A stretch of DNA of 64,000 nucleotides from Diplolepis rosae (lineage: Eukaryota; Arthropoda; Insecta; Hymenoptera; Diplolepididae), in contig JAPYXD010000555.1 in the NCBI GenBank assembly GCA_030998225.1, positions 5,146,001 through 5,210,000 on the forward strand. Direction: 5' to 3'. Position numbers and translations under genes: made by a program. Shown piece after piece: positions 1-10,870 of this stretch. Below the pieces are notes generated by a model, which was given only the letters and a program-made list of their open reading frames with translations, was not told where the DNA came from and did not search any database. Every line of letters starts with the position of its first letter. The first letter of the stretch is position 1.

Positions 1-218
1 CTCGCTTAGGGATGAGGATAAGTCAATGAAAGATACAATGCTCCTGTTGTGGGCCTCTTTTATATTTTTCCATACAAATTGACGGTTAGCGTAAATCATG
101 ACGTAGTCATATTTTCTTATAGGAGAATCTTGATTCGGATCTTGAAATTGGAGCACAGAATTAGAACATACGTACACGTGGTATTTCTTGTCTGAGGAAA
201 ACCGACATTTTTCAGACC

Positions 219-587
219 CTTGGACCAGACTATACTTGTCCGAAGGTTTTGGTGCGCTGCATCCGAATCCGACCTCAGAATTGCTCCATGACGTCAGGTT
301 TTAGAGAAATTCTAACCTACAAGTGCAAAAAAAGGATTTTTGCTATATTCGGGGTTAAATTACGTAGAAAATTAATTTTTTTTTCTAAAAACTCGTTACG
401 GCATTAACGATTTTTTATAAGAAAAAGTAGTTCGCTATGTAATTTAACCCCGAATATAGCAAAAAAACACTGTTTTATACACTCTTAGTTTAGGATATCT
501 CAATAACCTGAGGTGATGGAGCAATTCTGAGGTCGGATTCGGATTCAGCGCACCAAAAACCTTCTGAAAAATATAGTCTGGTCCCAG
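219..587. repeat. Long hairpin (foldback MITE)
   Basis: An arm at about 219-366 returns inverted at about 436-587 with only scattered mismatches. The left arm carries GGACCAGACTATACT and, further in, TTGCTCCATGACG; the right arm carries the complement AGTATAGTCTGGTCC-like sequence. The roughly 70-bp centre is AT-rich. There is no coding capacity. Transcripts would fold into an imperfect hairpin of about 150 bp. I see no clear target duplication. Confidence 0.7.
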
Positions 588-639
588 GATCTAGAGTTTC
601 ATCAAATTTTGTCGGTCTTTGTTATTTATTTTATATCCG

Positions 640-1365
640 TTAGAGTTACATCTGCATTTTAAAAATTCCAACGTCTCGCTTCGCGCTCCGAAATATTCGC
701 TCGGTCTTATATTCTTCGCATACATTCAAATTTATTTCTCGTAATTCGATCCCGAAGCTGAAGTCAATTTTATAATATTATAAATGTGAATTTATGAAAA
801 AATAGTTTAAAGCTAATTTTCAGGTCTTTTTGGAGCGAACAATTTTTTTGTCAGAAATTTTTAACGTATCTCGCATAGATTTGGTGCAAAATAGAATTTT
901 TAATAACGTTTTTTACAATTAAAACGAAAACCAGGTGCGATCAAAAAGTGCTCTGGAGTAAATTCGTGAGTCTTTTCGAGATGATCTATTTTGACGCGAA
1001 AATTCTTTCCAAATCTCGTATAGCTTTTTTTAAAAGCCGAAGGTTTTAATTTTTAATAACATTTTTCATTAATAAACAAAAAATGAAACTCATATGAAAA
1101 AATTGGCACCAGGGAATTTGTAGACCTCTTTGGAATAAAGAATTTTGTATCTCAATATTTTTGCCATATCTCGTATATTTTTGCGAGAAAGTGGAATTTT
1201 TGATGGTTACAAAAACGTTTTTTTACGAATAAAACCAGAAAAATTGGTCAAAAATATCTGGTTAACGGACTTGTCCTTTTTTTGAGCTTGGATAAAGTAT
1301 CCCAAACTTCAATTCAATCTGATAATTCAATCAAGAGTTATCGAATATACGACCTACTAATTATT
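640..1365. repeat. Dispersed repeat, relative of 55590-57500
   Basis: The segment starts with CGCTTCGCGCTC-type repeats and runs through several blocks ending in 'gttttt..aattaaaacgaaaa'-like text. It closes at the phrase AGAGTTATCGAATATACGACC. The same order of blocks occurs at 55590-57470, which ends at AGAGTTATGCCGCACACGACC. No ORF is present. It is probably a non-coding part of an old repeat family, and the class is not recognisable. Confidence 0.5.
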
Positions 1366-1379
1366 ATTATAATATGAAA

Positions 1380-1560
1380 TTTTATTCACCTAAGGAATGC
1401 GAAACGCTCATAAAGGCCAAGAGCAAGATACCAGAGATTCTCCTCATGCTGACACTATATTCAACTGATTTGCGTTAACTGTGACTAAAGTGCAAAAAAG
1501 TATTAGATACTCCTTATATATATGTATATATGTTTGTATTATGTGTACGTGTGTAAACCT
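1380..1560. repeat. Dispersed repeat, relative of 16100-16290
   Basis: The text from TTTATTCACCTAAGGAATGCG to the TATATATGTATATATG run matches 16120-16290 in order and spacing. Both contain 'acactgatttgcgtta'-like and 'aactgtgac' blocks. Both lead into AT microsatellite sequence. There is no coding potential. Confidence 0.5.
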
Positions 1561-2029
1561 CAAGTATTATCTGTCACCTCCAGTCCCAGTGACGTATACA
1601 AATGAATATATTACGCACATGCAAGGTGTTGCAAAAATCTATTAGATAATTATAAAAGAGAAACCAGAATTAGGGAGAGGTAATGAGACCCCTCTCTTAT
1701 AGAAAAAAGTGACTACGTCACAGAAAACGCCGAGCTTAAAGGCATTATCACCCAGCAACTATATGAATCACGTCTACACGATTATCCAAGGTATCAACTT
1801 CTCTCTCCCTCACTCTGTCTTTCTCTTTATTCAACCAACTAGCCTGTGCCGTGCTTCATAAATTCTATTGTTAATATATATAACCGCCTTGGTTTTCGAT
1901 TGTTTTTTGAAACTTTCATAATTTAAATAAATTACATTTGTCTCACTTTACTATTCATTGTGTCCTTTTCTGACTTATCATCATCTCTAAGCGAGAATCA
2001 TTCAATCCTAACTTAAAACGAGAAACCTT

Positions 2030-2461
2030 CTCTCTAAACCTGAATCAGTGAAATGATCACTGATTATATCAGTGAAAATATATCAACTGATGAATCAGTG
2101 CCCTGCTTTGATTTCACTGAGGAATCAGTGAATGCGTCACGTGAACATAACTTTTGAATTCGCGAATTCAAAACTTTCATCTACACTTTACTGATTCATC
2201 GTGCCTTAAAAATAATAATAATTACGTAATTTCGTTTTAGTGTTGTTTAGCCTAAAATAAACGAGTTCATCGATCGTTAAAATAAATTGCTGGTTTTATA
2301 ACTCCCACCTGAAGCTTTCACTGATTCAATAAGTAAGTTCAATCTATTTCACTGATTCATCAGTCGAATTTCACTGATTCTCAGTGAAAGACTTATAGCT
2401 GCTGCCATCAGTGAATAATCACTGCGAATCAGTGACCATTCACTGATTCAGGTTTAGAGAG
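2030..2461. mobile_element. TCACTGATT-rich MITE, copy 1
   Basis: This 432-bp element has termini CTCTCTAAACCTGAATCAG and the complement ending GGTTTAGAGAG. Its interior is crowded with TCACTGATT/AATCAGTGA words in both orientations. The copy at 44224-44655 has the same length and is nearly identical. Here the flanks read TT on both sides rather than the TA seen at other copies, so the duplication may be mutated. It has no ORF and must be mobilised in trans, if at all. Confidence 0.85.
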
Positions 2462-2825
2462 TTCAGTGAAGGTAAATATTTCCGTAGTTGTAACGTAACG
2501 TATAATTTTTTCCACCCCTTAGGCTAGTTGTAAGCTCAACATACAAGATGTTTAAAATTTTATCATATTTTGTACAATAAATTGTTTACCAGAAATAAAT
2601 TACTTTTTAATAGAAAATAATTAATTGTAGAAATATATCCAAGGGTATTGCACAAAGAAAATCCTACATTACTGGTTACCTCTTTTTACACGACTCAGTC
2701 GTGTAGCTGAGAAAAAATATCACCTACACGACTGAGTAGTGTAGTAGCATAAATCAATCGTTTTCCGGCAGTAACTGTTCGTGTCAGCCACACGAATGCT
2801 GCTACAGACAAGAATAGTGCTGTCT

Positions 2826-3874
2826 ACACGGAAAAAATAAGCACTGGGAAATTTACTTGACTGTCCTCGGCTTTTGGACAGGACCAATTTTTCCGAAGAT
2901 CCTTTATACTTTTTATGAAGAAGCTTAGAACTTCATCGAAAAAATGAAAGAATGTCCTAGATTAATTCAAGCACAGTCAAAGAACGAAATTCTTTCAAAT
3001 TTTATTGTAAAGTTTTTGAAAAAATTATAGAAAGGCAAATACTTTTTCTAAAGAGTGCTTCAGGTTTTAAAAGAGCTTGGATAGAATAATTTGATTAGAA
3101 AGAGATGAATGCCTGCTATACAAGTCAAAGAAACATTCTTGGACTGCGTTTGAAAGTCTTGTGAAATTTTTACTGGTACGATGCGCTGTTGTCAATGTCA
3201 GTTTTTGTTACTTTGTGAACTGACATAAACTTCAGAAATTATAATATCCTGATATTTGATATTAATTTATCAAAAATCTCTTCATTTAAAAACTTTTGTT
3301 AGCCTTATATAAAATTGTTGCTGAAACAAGGCGCAGAAATTTCTTACACGGCCCTGCATTTTCTAAGGATAAAATGTACTCAACATTTTTTAGGAAATAT
3401 CGCAAGTGCTTCGGTAGCCGTGCGGTTTAATTTATAAGGTTAGACTGCGTTATAAATTTAAGTTAGATATAAAAGTTAAGGTTCGAATCCTGTCAGCGTA
3501 AGAATAATTCCAACAGCGGGTAATATGTTATGTTCAGCGATGTGTAATGATAGTGTATAGTAAGTATAATTAAAGTATTAAAAAAAAAGGTAGCTTGAGA
3601 AAATCGCTTTTTTTTATTGCCTTTGATAGCCTATAAAAATTTCATTGACTGGCTTTGAAGTTTTCATGCACGAGTGCATAGAAATAATACATTTTGCGTA
3701 CTCAGAATTTTCACGGATTTTCTATTGAATACTTTTGGAATGTCCAATATTTTTACTAGGACTATTGATCTAATTGTACAAGAACGGTACTTTTAGTTTT
3801 AGGTAACTTTTGAACGTATCTGAAAGTCGAGCACTCTGTCATGTATATTTCCCAGTACTTATTTTTTCTGTGTA
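2826..3874. mobile_element. Nested TIR element with a tRNA-like patch
   Basis: The termini ACACGGAAAAAATAAGCACT (left) and the complement ending TTATTTTTTCTGTGT (right, 3846-3874) bound about 1.05 kb inside the larger palindromic element. At about 3403-3500 there is a decayed tRNA-like stretch: an A-box-like TAGCCGTGCGGTTTAA, then a good B-box GGTTCGAATCC. This suggests a Leu/Ser-type tRNA-derived SINE remnant. No reading frame is supported. Confidence 0.5.
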
Positions 3875-4096
3875 CACTACTCTGTAATATTGCTATACGA
3901 CTGAGTCGAGTGGGCCACACGACTCAGTCGTGTCTCTAACATTTCTTAAATTTTGAAAAGGAAATTTTTTTTGTTTTAGACACAAACATGAAGAAACCTA
4001 AAATCAAAAAATTTTCTAATTTCCTAAGTGTGACTTGTCCTTAAGTTGTAAATTCGTATGTGAATCCAGATATAAATTAGTTATTCTCCTAAATGA

Positions 4097-4164
4097 TGAT
4101 CGATGTCAAAATATATAATATCTGCTGACAATATATTATCAGCGGATATATTTTGACATCGATT
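4097..4164. repeat. Short near-perfect hairpin
   Basis: ATCGATGTCAAAATATATAA and its complement ending TTTTGACATCGAT form arms of about 30 bp around a tiny loop. It lies between blocks of the palindromic element. It is probably a miniature hairpin insertion. Confidence 0.6.
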
Positions 4165-4506
4165 TGAACTTACTTTGTTTGATATTTTTTTTTTTTAAAA
4201 GATGAAAAACACATAATTACAACTGTCACTCTAAGGAATTTCCGTTATGCCAGTCAGAAAAATTCGTGTGACATACACGAGTCAATCGTGTGGCCCAGAC
4301 GACTCCGTCGTGTAGGAATACTACCGAGTAGTGTGGACGGCACTATTCTTGATTGTAGCAGCATTTGTGTAGCTGACACGAATAGTTACTGCCGAGAAAC
4401 GATTGATTCGTGCCACTACACTACTCAGTCGTGTAAGTGACAACATATCGTTTAATATAACCCGGTACTAACTAAGGAAACAACATTTGTTTTGCAAAAT
4501 TCATTT

Positions 4507-4935
4507 TTATTCATCAATATAATCACCTTCAAGTGCGATACAATCTTTCCAACGCTTTTCTAACTTTTCGATACCATGCTTGTAAAATGATTTGTCTTGG
4601 CCTCAAAATAAGCTTTAGTTTCAGCGATTACTTCCTCATTTGAGACAAATATTTTTCCCTGAAGCATCTTTTTGAGATCAGCAAAGAGCCAGTAGTCGCT
4701 GGGGGCTAGATCTGGAGAGTATGGTGGGTAGGGAAGCAATTCGTAGACTAATTCAGACAATTTTGCCATCGTTTTCATTGACTTCTGTCACGGTGCATTG
4801 TCTTGATGAAATATGATTTTTTTCTTCTTCATGTGCGGTCGATTTTTTGCGATTTCGTCCTTCAAACGCACCAATAACTCAATGTAATAGTCGCTGTTGA
4901 TATATTTCCCGGGACTTATTGAACGATGTGTTATT
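4507..4935 (-). pseudogene. 3' fragment of a mariner transposase
   Basis: The conceptual translation retains the second and third catalytic aspartates in HQDNAP and in PPYSPDLAPSDYWLF, the D34D spacing of mariner transposases. The upstream half of the protein is missing. A TGA replaces a residue just after HQDNAP, and a frameshift breaks the tail, which resumes as a recognisable LEKRW motif ending in DE-stop. The text next to 4461 (GGTACTAACTAAGG) may be the decayed terminal repeat. The family matches the mariner at 29208-31169. Confidence 0.85.
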
Positions 4936-5308
4936 TTTCTTTCAGCTACTTTACTGAGTCGTGTAGAAAGAAGTAGCCAGTAGTGTGGGATTTTCTCCGT
5001 GTGTAGGGCTTTAGCCAGTTATAGTTTTAAATTAAATATTCAGAACCCTACTTAGACGAGTCACGCTCTTGCATAGAAACATACTACATAAGGAAAAAAA
5101 TCTTAATGTATTTTCGTACTGATTTTAGTAATATTTTGTATCCACCTAAACGCGTGCATTAAAAAATTCAAAACCTAGCAACATCTAACAAACGATTTCG
5201 TCTTAAAATAATTCAAAAATTTCGAGTAATCCGAAACAATTCTAATTTTCAAAACTCAAAGCAAACATACAAGTATTTGGACAAAAATTAGCGGCTTATA
5301 AAGTGAAT

Positions 5309-5314
5309 TTTATT
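5309..5314 (-). promoter_or_regulatory. Candidate polyadenylation signal AATAAA
   Basis: TTTATT on the plus strand reads AATAAA in the gene's direction, 55 bases after the TAG stop at 5369. The surrounding phrase (GGCTTATAAAGTGAATTTTA then TTGCCCC) recurs near 37386, so the signal seems to lie in repeat-derived sequence. Confidence 0.4.
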
Positions 5315-5368
5315 GCCCCCTACTAGGCAAAATTGTTCTATTCATATTAGAATAATCATCTTTATAAT

Positions 5369-8300
5369 CTATTGCTTGGCTGCATTTTCATACATTAGGA
5401 ATTTATCGCAATATTTAAGTACTACAACAGTTCCCGAGCCAGGGTGAGTAATAAGTCCAACTGGTGAATTGTTCCAAAATACAACTCCACCTAGGTCGAT
5501 CTAAAATAAAAACACATGTTAGCCCTCGTTTTGTTGTTCTGAAGTTTCCAATCGTATTTGAAGCTAAATAAAACATTAATTACCTGTGTGAAAATATATT
5601 TATCAGGTCTAGAAATCTCAATCTGGAACGTATATGGAGTTTCGGACTTTGGCACTACTTTAACACTTACTTTTATGAGCACATTCGTACGATAATCCAT
5701 TACTATTGCAAAGCCTAAATTGCCTCGTACTGGGATCTGAAACCTTGGGGAGTAAAACGATGCATAAAAAGATGTCGCTTTATCCAACTAGAAAAAAATT
5801 AAGTTCTTTATAGTGTATCATTAGTAATATTATATATTATAAATCTCATTCATACTTAGAGAATTACACGAAATATTAATATACTCAAAAAGGAGCGTTA
5901 AAAAATGGCCTTCTTAGGCCAAATCATTACACAATAACACATTTTTTCATTAAAGGAAATCTACTTTATAATTTGATTCTACCAATCCAATTTTGAGATC
6001 TTTCATTAGAACAGTAAACTTCATTAATGACTTTCACCTGGTTGGGTTATTCCGATCCTTATGTTGTTTGTCCTCATGCATGGACAGAAATGGCCACTTT
6101 TTTTCCTGAAACGTGGAAAGAAAATCCCCTTTTTGGGGTTCACACGAAAAATGCGGGAGTTATCAATAATTCTTGTGGGAATCATCAATAACTCTCGCAT
6201 ATGGAGGAGCAATAACGTGATTTACGTTACCACAGTGATTTGTTCGTTATTTGTTGCACCATCAAGTGCCGCCATCTAACGTACCAAAAGGAAAGTTCGT
6301 TGCGAAAACTTGTAAGTATGGGCAGCCAACTCCATCGTCAAGATGCATTTTCTAGGTAATTGTCAATAACATGCTGCTGTATCCTAAGAAAAGGGGATTC
6401 AGGTAAAAAGAAGTGGCCATTTCTGTGCACGCATGAGAAAATAGAAAGTTTGCTACACGAAAGAAACACGATGATTCTCATTCGTGCTTTTGGGCCCTCG
6501 CTTCGCTCGTGCGCAACTTCACACTCGTCAGAATTATCCTTTTCCTCCCTTGTAGCATAAATATCTATTTCTTCTTCGCGCGGTTCCAAAACGGAGGGAA
6601 ATCATTGAAGAAAATTTTGCTGTACATACCGAAAATAGTGCAATGCCTGTATGTTGCTCTATTTTGTTAGCGTTCAGATACTTCAGGAATGTAAATCCTT
6701 TTAACATAGAAGCATCATCAATCGGAGTGTTTTCCTTTCTCTTACTTCTAACATAAGTAGGATAGGTTTTTAACGGACTATTTGTTACCATTGGAAAATG
6801 TCTGTAATTAATACACGAGGCTATATGTAAACATATGTTATGATTATGATTGTATTAATGAAAAAATGTGCTACTAGCTGAATTACATGAATTATTAATT
6901 ACACGAAGAAACTTTTTGTAGCAATATATGTTTTATTTCATAATGATATTGAATCTATAACTTAATTCGTGCGTTTTTTTTCAAAATCTGAACGTTTATT
7001 TAAGAAAAACATGTACAATAGTATTATTCACAGTATTGCCCATCTGAAGCTATGATTCTTTCCCATCTTTCTGTCAATTTGTGAATTCCACCCCAAAATA
7101 AATGCACCAACTTGACGGCCAAGAATGAATCAAGCCAATTTTTGATACCCTGTTCTGATGCGAACCGTATCCCAGTGAGGGCGTTCTGCATCGACCGGAA
7201 CAAATGGTAGTAAGAAGGGGCAAGGTCTGGGTTATAAGGCGGGTGGGGTAAAACTTCCCATCCACTGTTTTCCAAATAGTTCTTAACCGGAATAGCAACA
7301 TGGGGCCGAGGGTTGTCATGATGGAAAATTATTGCCTCGTGTCTGGTCACATATTCCGGGCGTTTTTTGGCTATTGCTCTCTTTAAACGGATTAATTGTG
7401 TTCGGTAGCGTTCTCCATTTATAGTTTCACCCGGTTTCAGCAGCTCATAATACAGGACACCCTTCTGATCCCACCAAATACAGAGCATTACCTTCGCGCC
7501 ATGGATATTCGGCTTTGCCGTTGATTTGGCTAGTTGGCCGGGTTTCACATATGATTTTTTGCGCTTGGGGTTCTCGTAATGGATCCATTTTTCATCACCA
7601 GAAACAATCCGATGCAAAAATGACTTCTTTTTGTGGCGTTCCAGCAGCATTTCGGACATGCAAAACCGCCTTTCAACGTCTCTCGGCTTGAGTTCATGTG
7701 GAACCCAATTTCCTTGCTTTTGAATGTATCCTGCTGCTTTTAAACGTTTTCAAATGGCTGCTTGAGTGACTCCCAAAGATTCTGCGAGCTCTTCTTGTGT
7801 TTGGCAACAATTTTCATCGAGTAATCTTTTCAGTTCTTCATCTTCAAACTTTTTTGGCTGCCCAGGACGTTCTTCGTCTTTCAAGCCAAAATCACCACTT
7901 TTAAATCGTGCAAACTACTTTTGGCACGTTCGCTCAGCTAGAGCATGTTCACCATAAACTTCCACCAAAATACGATGACTTTCGGCAGCAGTTTTCTTCA
8001 TATTAAAGTAATGAAGAAGAACTCCCCGCAAAGACACTTTTCAGGCACAAAGTTCGACATATTTGAGTGAACAAAAATTATTGTTGTTTACGCTTCAAAT
8101 GAATGACATATACTGAAAAAGATGCACAATGACAGTAGCTTTCCAACGCATGTTCATAATATTGGAACGATGGAAAAATAATCAAGTTACGCCATCTCTT
8201 AGCAAACCGCACGAATTAAGTTGTAGATTCAATAATTCTGAAAAATATTAAGAATCTAGGGAAAATTGAGGTGCAATGGTAATTATTCCTAGCGGACTGG

Positions 8301-10017
8301 ACATTTTTCGCAGTCAAAATATCAGGTGTATAACTTTGCTTCCGCCGTTTTTCGATAAATGGCTGCAGTGGTGAGTACTGGTCGAAATAAGTAGATCAAA
8401 AGTGTCACATAGTAAGCTTGGACATCTTTCAACATAACGACAGCACCACATTAGTGAATTTATGTTTGTATAATAAATTTATTCTCGATCGAAGATGTTA
8501 GTTTTTGAGTCAAATTCTCGTCATGTGCGGGAAGTTTTGATTTCCTGCTTTCATTTGGAGAAAACTCTTAGTGAAAGAACACGCCGTAAGTAGTTTCGAG
8601 GATTCAAGAGCGGTGATTTTGATTTCGAGGACCGGCATGGCAGTGGAAAAAAGAAAATTTTCGAAGATTCCGAATTGGAGACATTACCTGCTGAAGACTC
8701 GTGCCAAAAGCAAGAAGAATTGGCAGAATCATTGAGAGTGACTCAGCGAGGCATTTCGAAACGCCTCAAAGCAATGGGAATGATTAAGAAGCAAGGAAAT
8801 TAGGTTTCATACGAGTTGAAGCCGAGAGATGTTAAACGGCGTTTCTTTGCTTGTAACCAGCTAATTCAATGACAGAATCGGAAGGGATTTTTAGATCGCA
8901 TTGTGACCGGCAACGAAAAATGGGTCTACTACGATAATCCCAAGCGCAGAAAATCATGGGGAATGCTCGGACATGCCTCCACGTCGACGGCCGGACGGAA
9001 TGTTCACGGTGCCAAGGTTATGCTCTGCATTTGGTGGGACCAGCTCGGTGTGATATATTATAAGCTGTTGAAACTAAGTGTAACCATCACAGGGGATCGA
9101 TATCAAATGCGACGTACTCTCCAGACGCTGCTCCTTCCGACTACCATTTGCTTGGATCGATGGCATGCGGCCTGGCTCCTCAGCATTTCCGCTCTTCTGA
9201 GGAAATGAAAAAATGGATCGATTCGTGAATTGCCTCAAAAGACGCATCTTTTTTTCGAGATACTATCCGAGAATTCCCAGAAAGATGGAAAAAAGTAGTG
9301 GCTAGCGACGGACGGTAATTTGAAACATAAATAAGTGATCACTTTTTAAAAATAAAGACTCCAAATTTGAGAAAAAACGGTGGAAGCAAAGTTGTATACC
9401 TGACACTAAAGATCCGACAAATTATATGAAACTTTAGTGTGGGTTACAGTAATATTTGATACAATCTATAGTAAATTCAAAAATAGTTGAAAGATTTTGT
9501 TAAAATTTAAAATGATAACAGAATTTACAATTTTCCAAAAATTAAATGTTTTTAAAGATTTTGAAAGAAATATATTCCCCATCCTATAAAAAGAATCGTT
9601 TTTTCATGATGACGATATGAAATGCAAGACAGTATATTTATTTTTCAATAGTGCTAATGTTGTCATGTAAAGAATTGGACATAGCGCTATGAACTAATTG
9701 CTGGAAATCACATGTTACGTAGGAAGATTGGTTAAGTTGACATAGCAACGATTTTAATGCCGTCCATTTGTATCATTTCAATGATACAAAGTAGAGACTC
9801 CTACATAAGCGCTCTCATGCGACACAGCTATATCAAATAAAGATATTATGGATCATGTAATTACTCAATTGATATAGTATCCGTGGCCATTACACCTTGC
9901 AGTGGTGATAACATGTATCCAATGCCTGTAGGTTTAAAGATTTTATGACTGTATATTCCTAAAGAAACTACAAATTCAAATTCTATATTTTTGAGAATTT
10001 GAAAGTCCATTTTCCCC
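5369..10017 (-). CDS. 3' part of a spliced, unidentified host gene (four exons)
   Basis: Exons read on the minus strand are 9865-10017, 6630-6801, 5584-5787 and 5369-5500. Each has a conventional acceptor (TTTGTAG, AATTACAG, TTTCTAG, TTTTAG). The donors are GTAATT, GTATGT and GTAATT. Phases agree throughout: the first exon starts with one base of a split codon and ends with GA, the next begins with A, and the last two junctions fall between codons. The joined tail is about 220 residues and stops at TAG 5369. Visible pieces include MDFQILKNIEFEFVVSLGIY, PTGIGYMLSPLQGVMATD, GFTFLKYLNANKIEQHTG, NLGFAIVMDYRTNVLIKVSV and a terminus ending MYENAAKQ. The make-up, alternating hydrophobic strands with few long helices, suggests a beta-rich domain. 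I do not recognise the family and do not assign a function. Upstream exons were not found. The 3-kb intron 6802-9864 has absorbed two mariners and the intron 5788-6629 a hairpin. Confidence 0.75.
6060..6440. repeat. Hairpin element inside intron
   Basis: GGACAGAAATGGCCACTTTT near 6083 returns inverted near 6405 as AAGAAGTGGCCATTTCTGTG. Inner text on both sides includes AAAATCCCC and its complement GGGGATT. A second small inverted pair (GAGTTATCAATAATTCTTG and ATCATCAATAACTC) lies at 6148-6200. It sits within the intron between the 6630 and 5787 exon boundaries. No coding signal. Confidence 0.55.
6949..8232 (-). mobile_element. Mariner, full length, inactive (copy A)
   Basis: A 1284-bp element flanked by TA on both sides. 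The terminal repeats start TTGAATCTATAACTTAATTC at the left and are inverted at the right. A sister element with the same ends lies at 35324-36610. The transposase gene runs on the minus strand and is disabled. It sits inside the 3-kb intron of the 5369-10017 gene, so excision or silence is required only at RNA level. Length and ends match a complete mariner. Confidence 0.93.
7024..8001 (-). pseudogene. Mariner transposase (copy A), two stops and a lost catalytic Asp
   Basis: From ATG at 8001 the frame stays open for 325 codons without indels, but codon 29 is TAG (was Trp) and codon 84 is TGA. The N-terminal half holds the paired helix-turn-helix region (QEELAESLGVTQAAI-like text). The C-terminal half holds the catalytic domain with VSGDEKW (first Asp) and HHDNPRPHV (second Asp). 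The third Asp is mutated to Tyr: PDLAPSYYHLF stands where the family has PSDY. This alone would abolish strand transfer in a DD34D enzyme. Confidence 0.93.
8322..9403 (+). mobile_element. Mariner, second family, internally deleted
   Basis: Terminal repeats TCAGGTGTATAACTTTGCTT (left) and the complement ending GTTGTATACCTGA (right) bound 1082 bp. The left flank is TA; the right flank is CA, so one side has decayed. The ends differ from the neighbouring mariner at 6949-8232, so this is an independent insertion into the same intron, 90 bp away and in opposite orientation. Confidence 0.85.
8495..9330 (+). pseudogene. Mariner transposase with catalytic core deleted
   Basis: Starts at ATG 8495 and reads about 190 codons of recognisable mariner protein with TAG or TGA stops replacing Trp and other residues (for example after ERTRRK and after KKQGN). 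The first catalytic Asp is Asn here (VTGNEKWVYYD). After DRYQ at about 9105 the sequence jumps to PSDYHLL-like text in another frame. The second catalytic Asp and about 50 surrounding residues are therefore lost. The tail (FPERWKKVVASDGR) is in place. Confidence 0.88.
9404..9864. other. Intron sequence without recognised features
   Basis: AT-rich filler between the second mariner and the exon at 9865. I see no TIRs, tandem repeats or reading frames. Confidence 0.5.
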
Positions 10018-10169
10018 CTACAAAGTGGCATTACTTTACTCTCTAGAAATGAAGAATTTGGTCCTGCAACAGATAAAGAGGCTTATAAATTATTGTGTAA
10101 ACCGTTTGATGCGGACATGGGAATAGGATGTTTGAAACGAAAAGTTTTAAATAGGATACTATATAGTTT

Positions 10170-10310
10170 TTATATCTAAAGAATTTAAAATTAATAATTG
10201 CTTTGCGCGATTTAAGAGCTTGAAATTTTCTAAGAGGACACATGTCAGAAAAATATCCTATCTGATACCGAGATTTGTGTCCTGATAAAGTAAACAGCAA
10301 CACAAATTTT
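10170..10310. repeat. Diverged copy of the 23145/23985 repeat
   Basis: Read on the minus strand, TATCAGATAGGATATTTTTC, GTGTCCTCTTAG and AAATTTCAAGCTCTTAAATCG follow the same order as TATCAGATAGGATACG, GGTGTCCTGGTAG and AATTTCAAACTCTCATATCG near 23210-23260. It is more decayed than the copies at 23-24 kb. Confidence 0.45.
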
Positions 10311-10870
10311 AAATACTCAACCATTCCTACACGGAGAAAAGAGCGCATTGCTTACGCGTGCACGGCCCAGGAAAAAAAACCGATAGAACGCGCGTCTCTT
10401 TGAATTGTGTATCTGTCATTTGCATATTCAGGAAATAAAAATGCAATCGGATGGTGACACTTGGAATCTGCCATTTGTGCGCAATGTTTTAAATCTGCCA
10501 TTCGACATTGGTTAAATCATTAAGTGAATAGGGTTGAATAAGACTGATTAACCTCAAATAATTTCTAATGGCAATGTACGATTCATTGATGTTCGCATGA
10601 ATCGGTTGAAATTCCAAATGAAATGGAAGTCTTAAAAGGTCACTCTGAATAAGAGAAATACAATAAAAACAGAATATGAATTGTATTGTAAACGATTGTT
10701 CACTTTAAATACATTATTTTCTATCGGAAATATTGGTTTTCAATCTGTTAATGCTGAAATTCCAGTGACAGATACGCAATTCAGAACACCTCAAAGCCCA
10801 TTCAAATTTAACGCAAGTGAGTGGTTTTTTGTTTCCTGGGGGGAGACGATTATGCCGCGTCCCTTATTAA

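Larger units (their letters stand above)
1..1995. repeat. Element bounded by inverted repeats, cut at window edge
   Basis: The first 43 bases begin CTCGCTTAGGGATGAGG. They reappear inverted and about 85% alike at 1953-1995, which ends CATCTCTAAGCGAG. The pair frames about 2 kb with no protein-coding signal, containing a hairpin and two dispersed repeats. The left end lies exactly at the window start, so the arm may extend further and no target duplication can be checked. The class is unknown; a composite non-autonomous DNA element is the simplest reading. Confidence 0.45.
2651..5002. mobile_element. Composite element with ACACGACTCAGTCGTGT palindromes
   Basis: The left end (about 2651-2712) and right end (about 4940-5002) are inverted copies of each other, reading GGAGAAAATCCCACACTA from the right edge inwards. 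The 17-bp palindrome ACACGACTCAGTCGTGT or close variants recurs near 2689, 2722, 3916, 4280, 4302, 4426 and 4948. The body is split by a nested element (2826-3874), a short hairpin (4097-4164) and a mariner fragment (4507-4935). No transposase of its own is visible. Confidence 0.65.

Noticed and set aside
2030..2461. CRISPR-like array of AATCAGTGA repeats
   Set aside because: The words are 9-10 bp, irregularly spaced and in both orientations, inside a TIR-bounded MITE of a eukaryotic genome.
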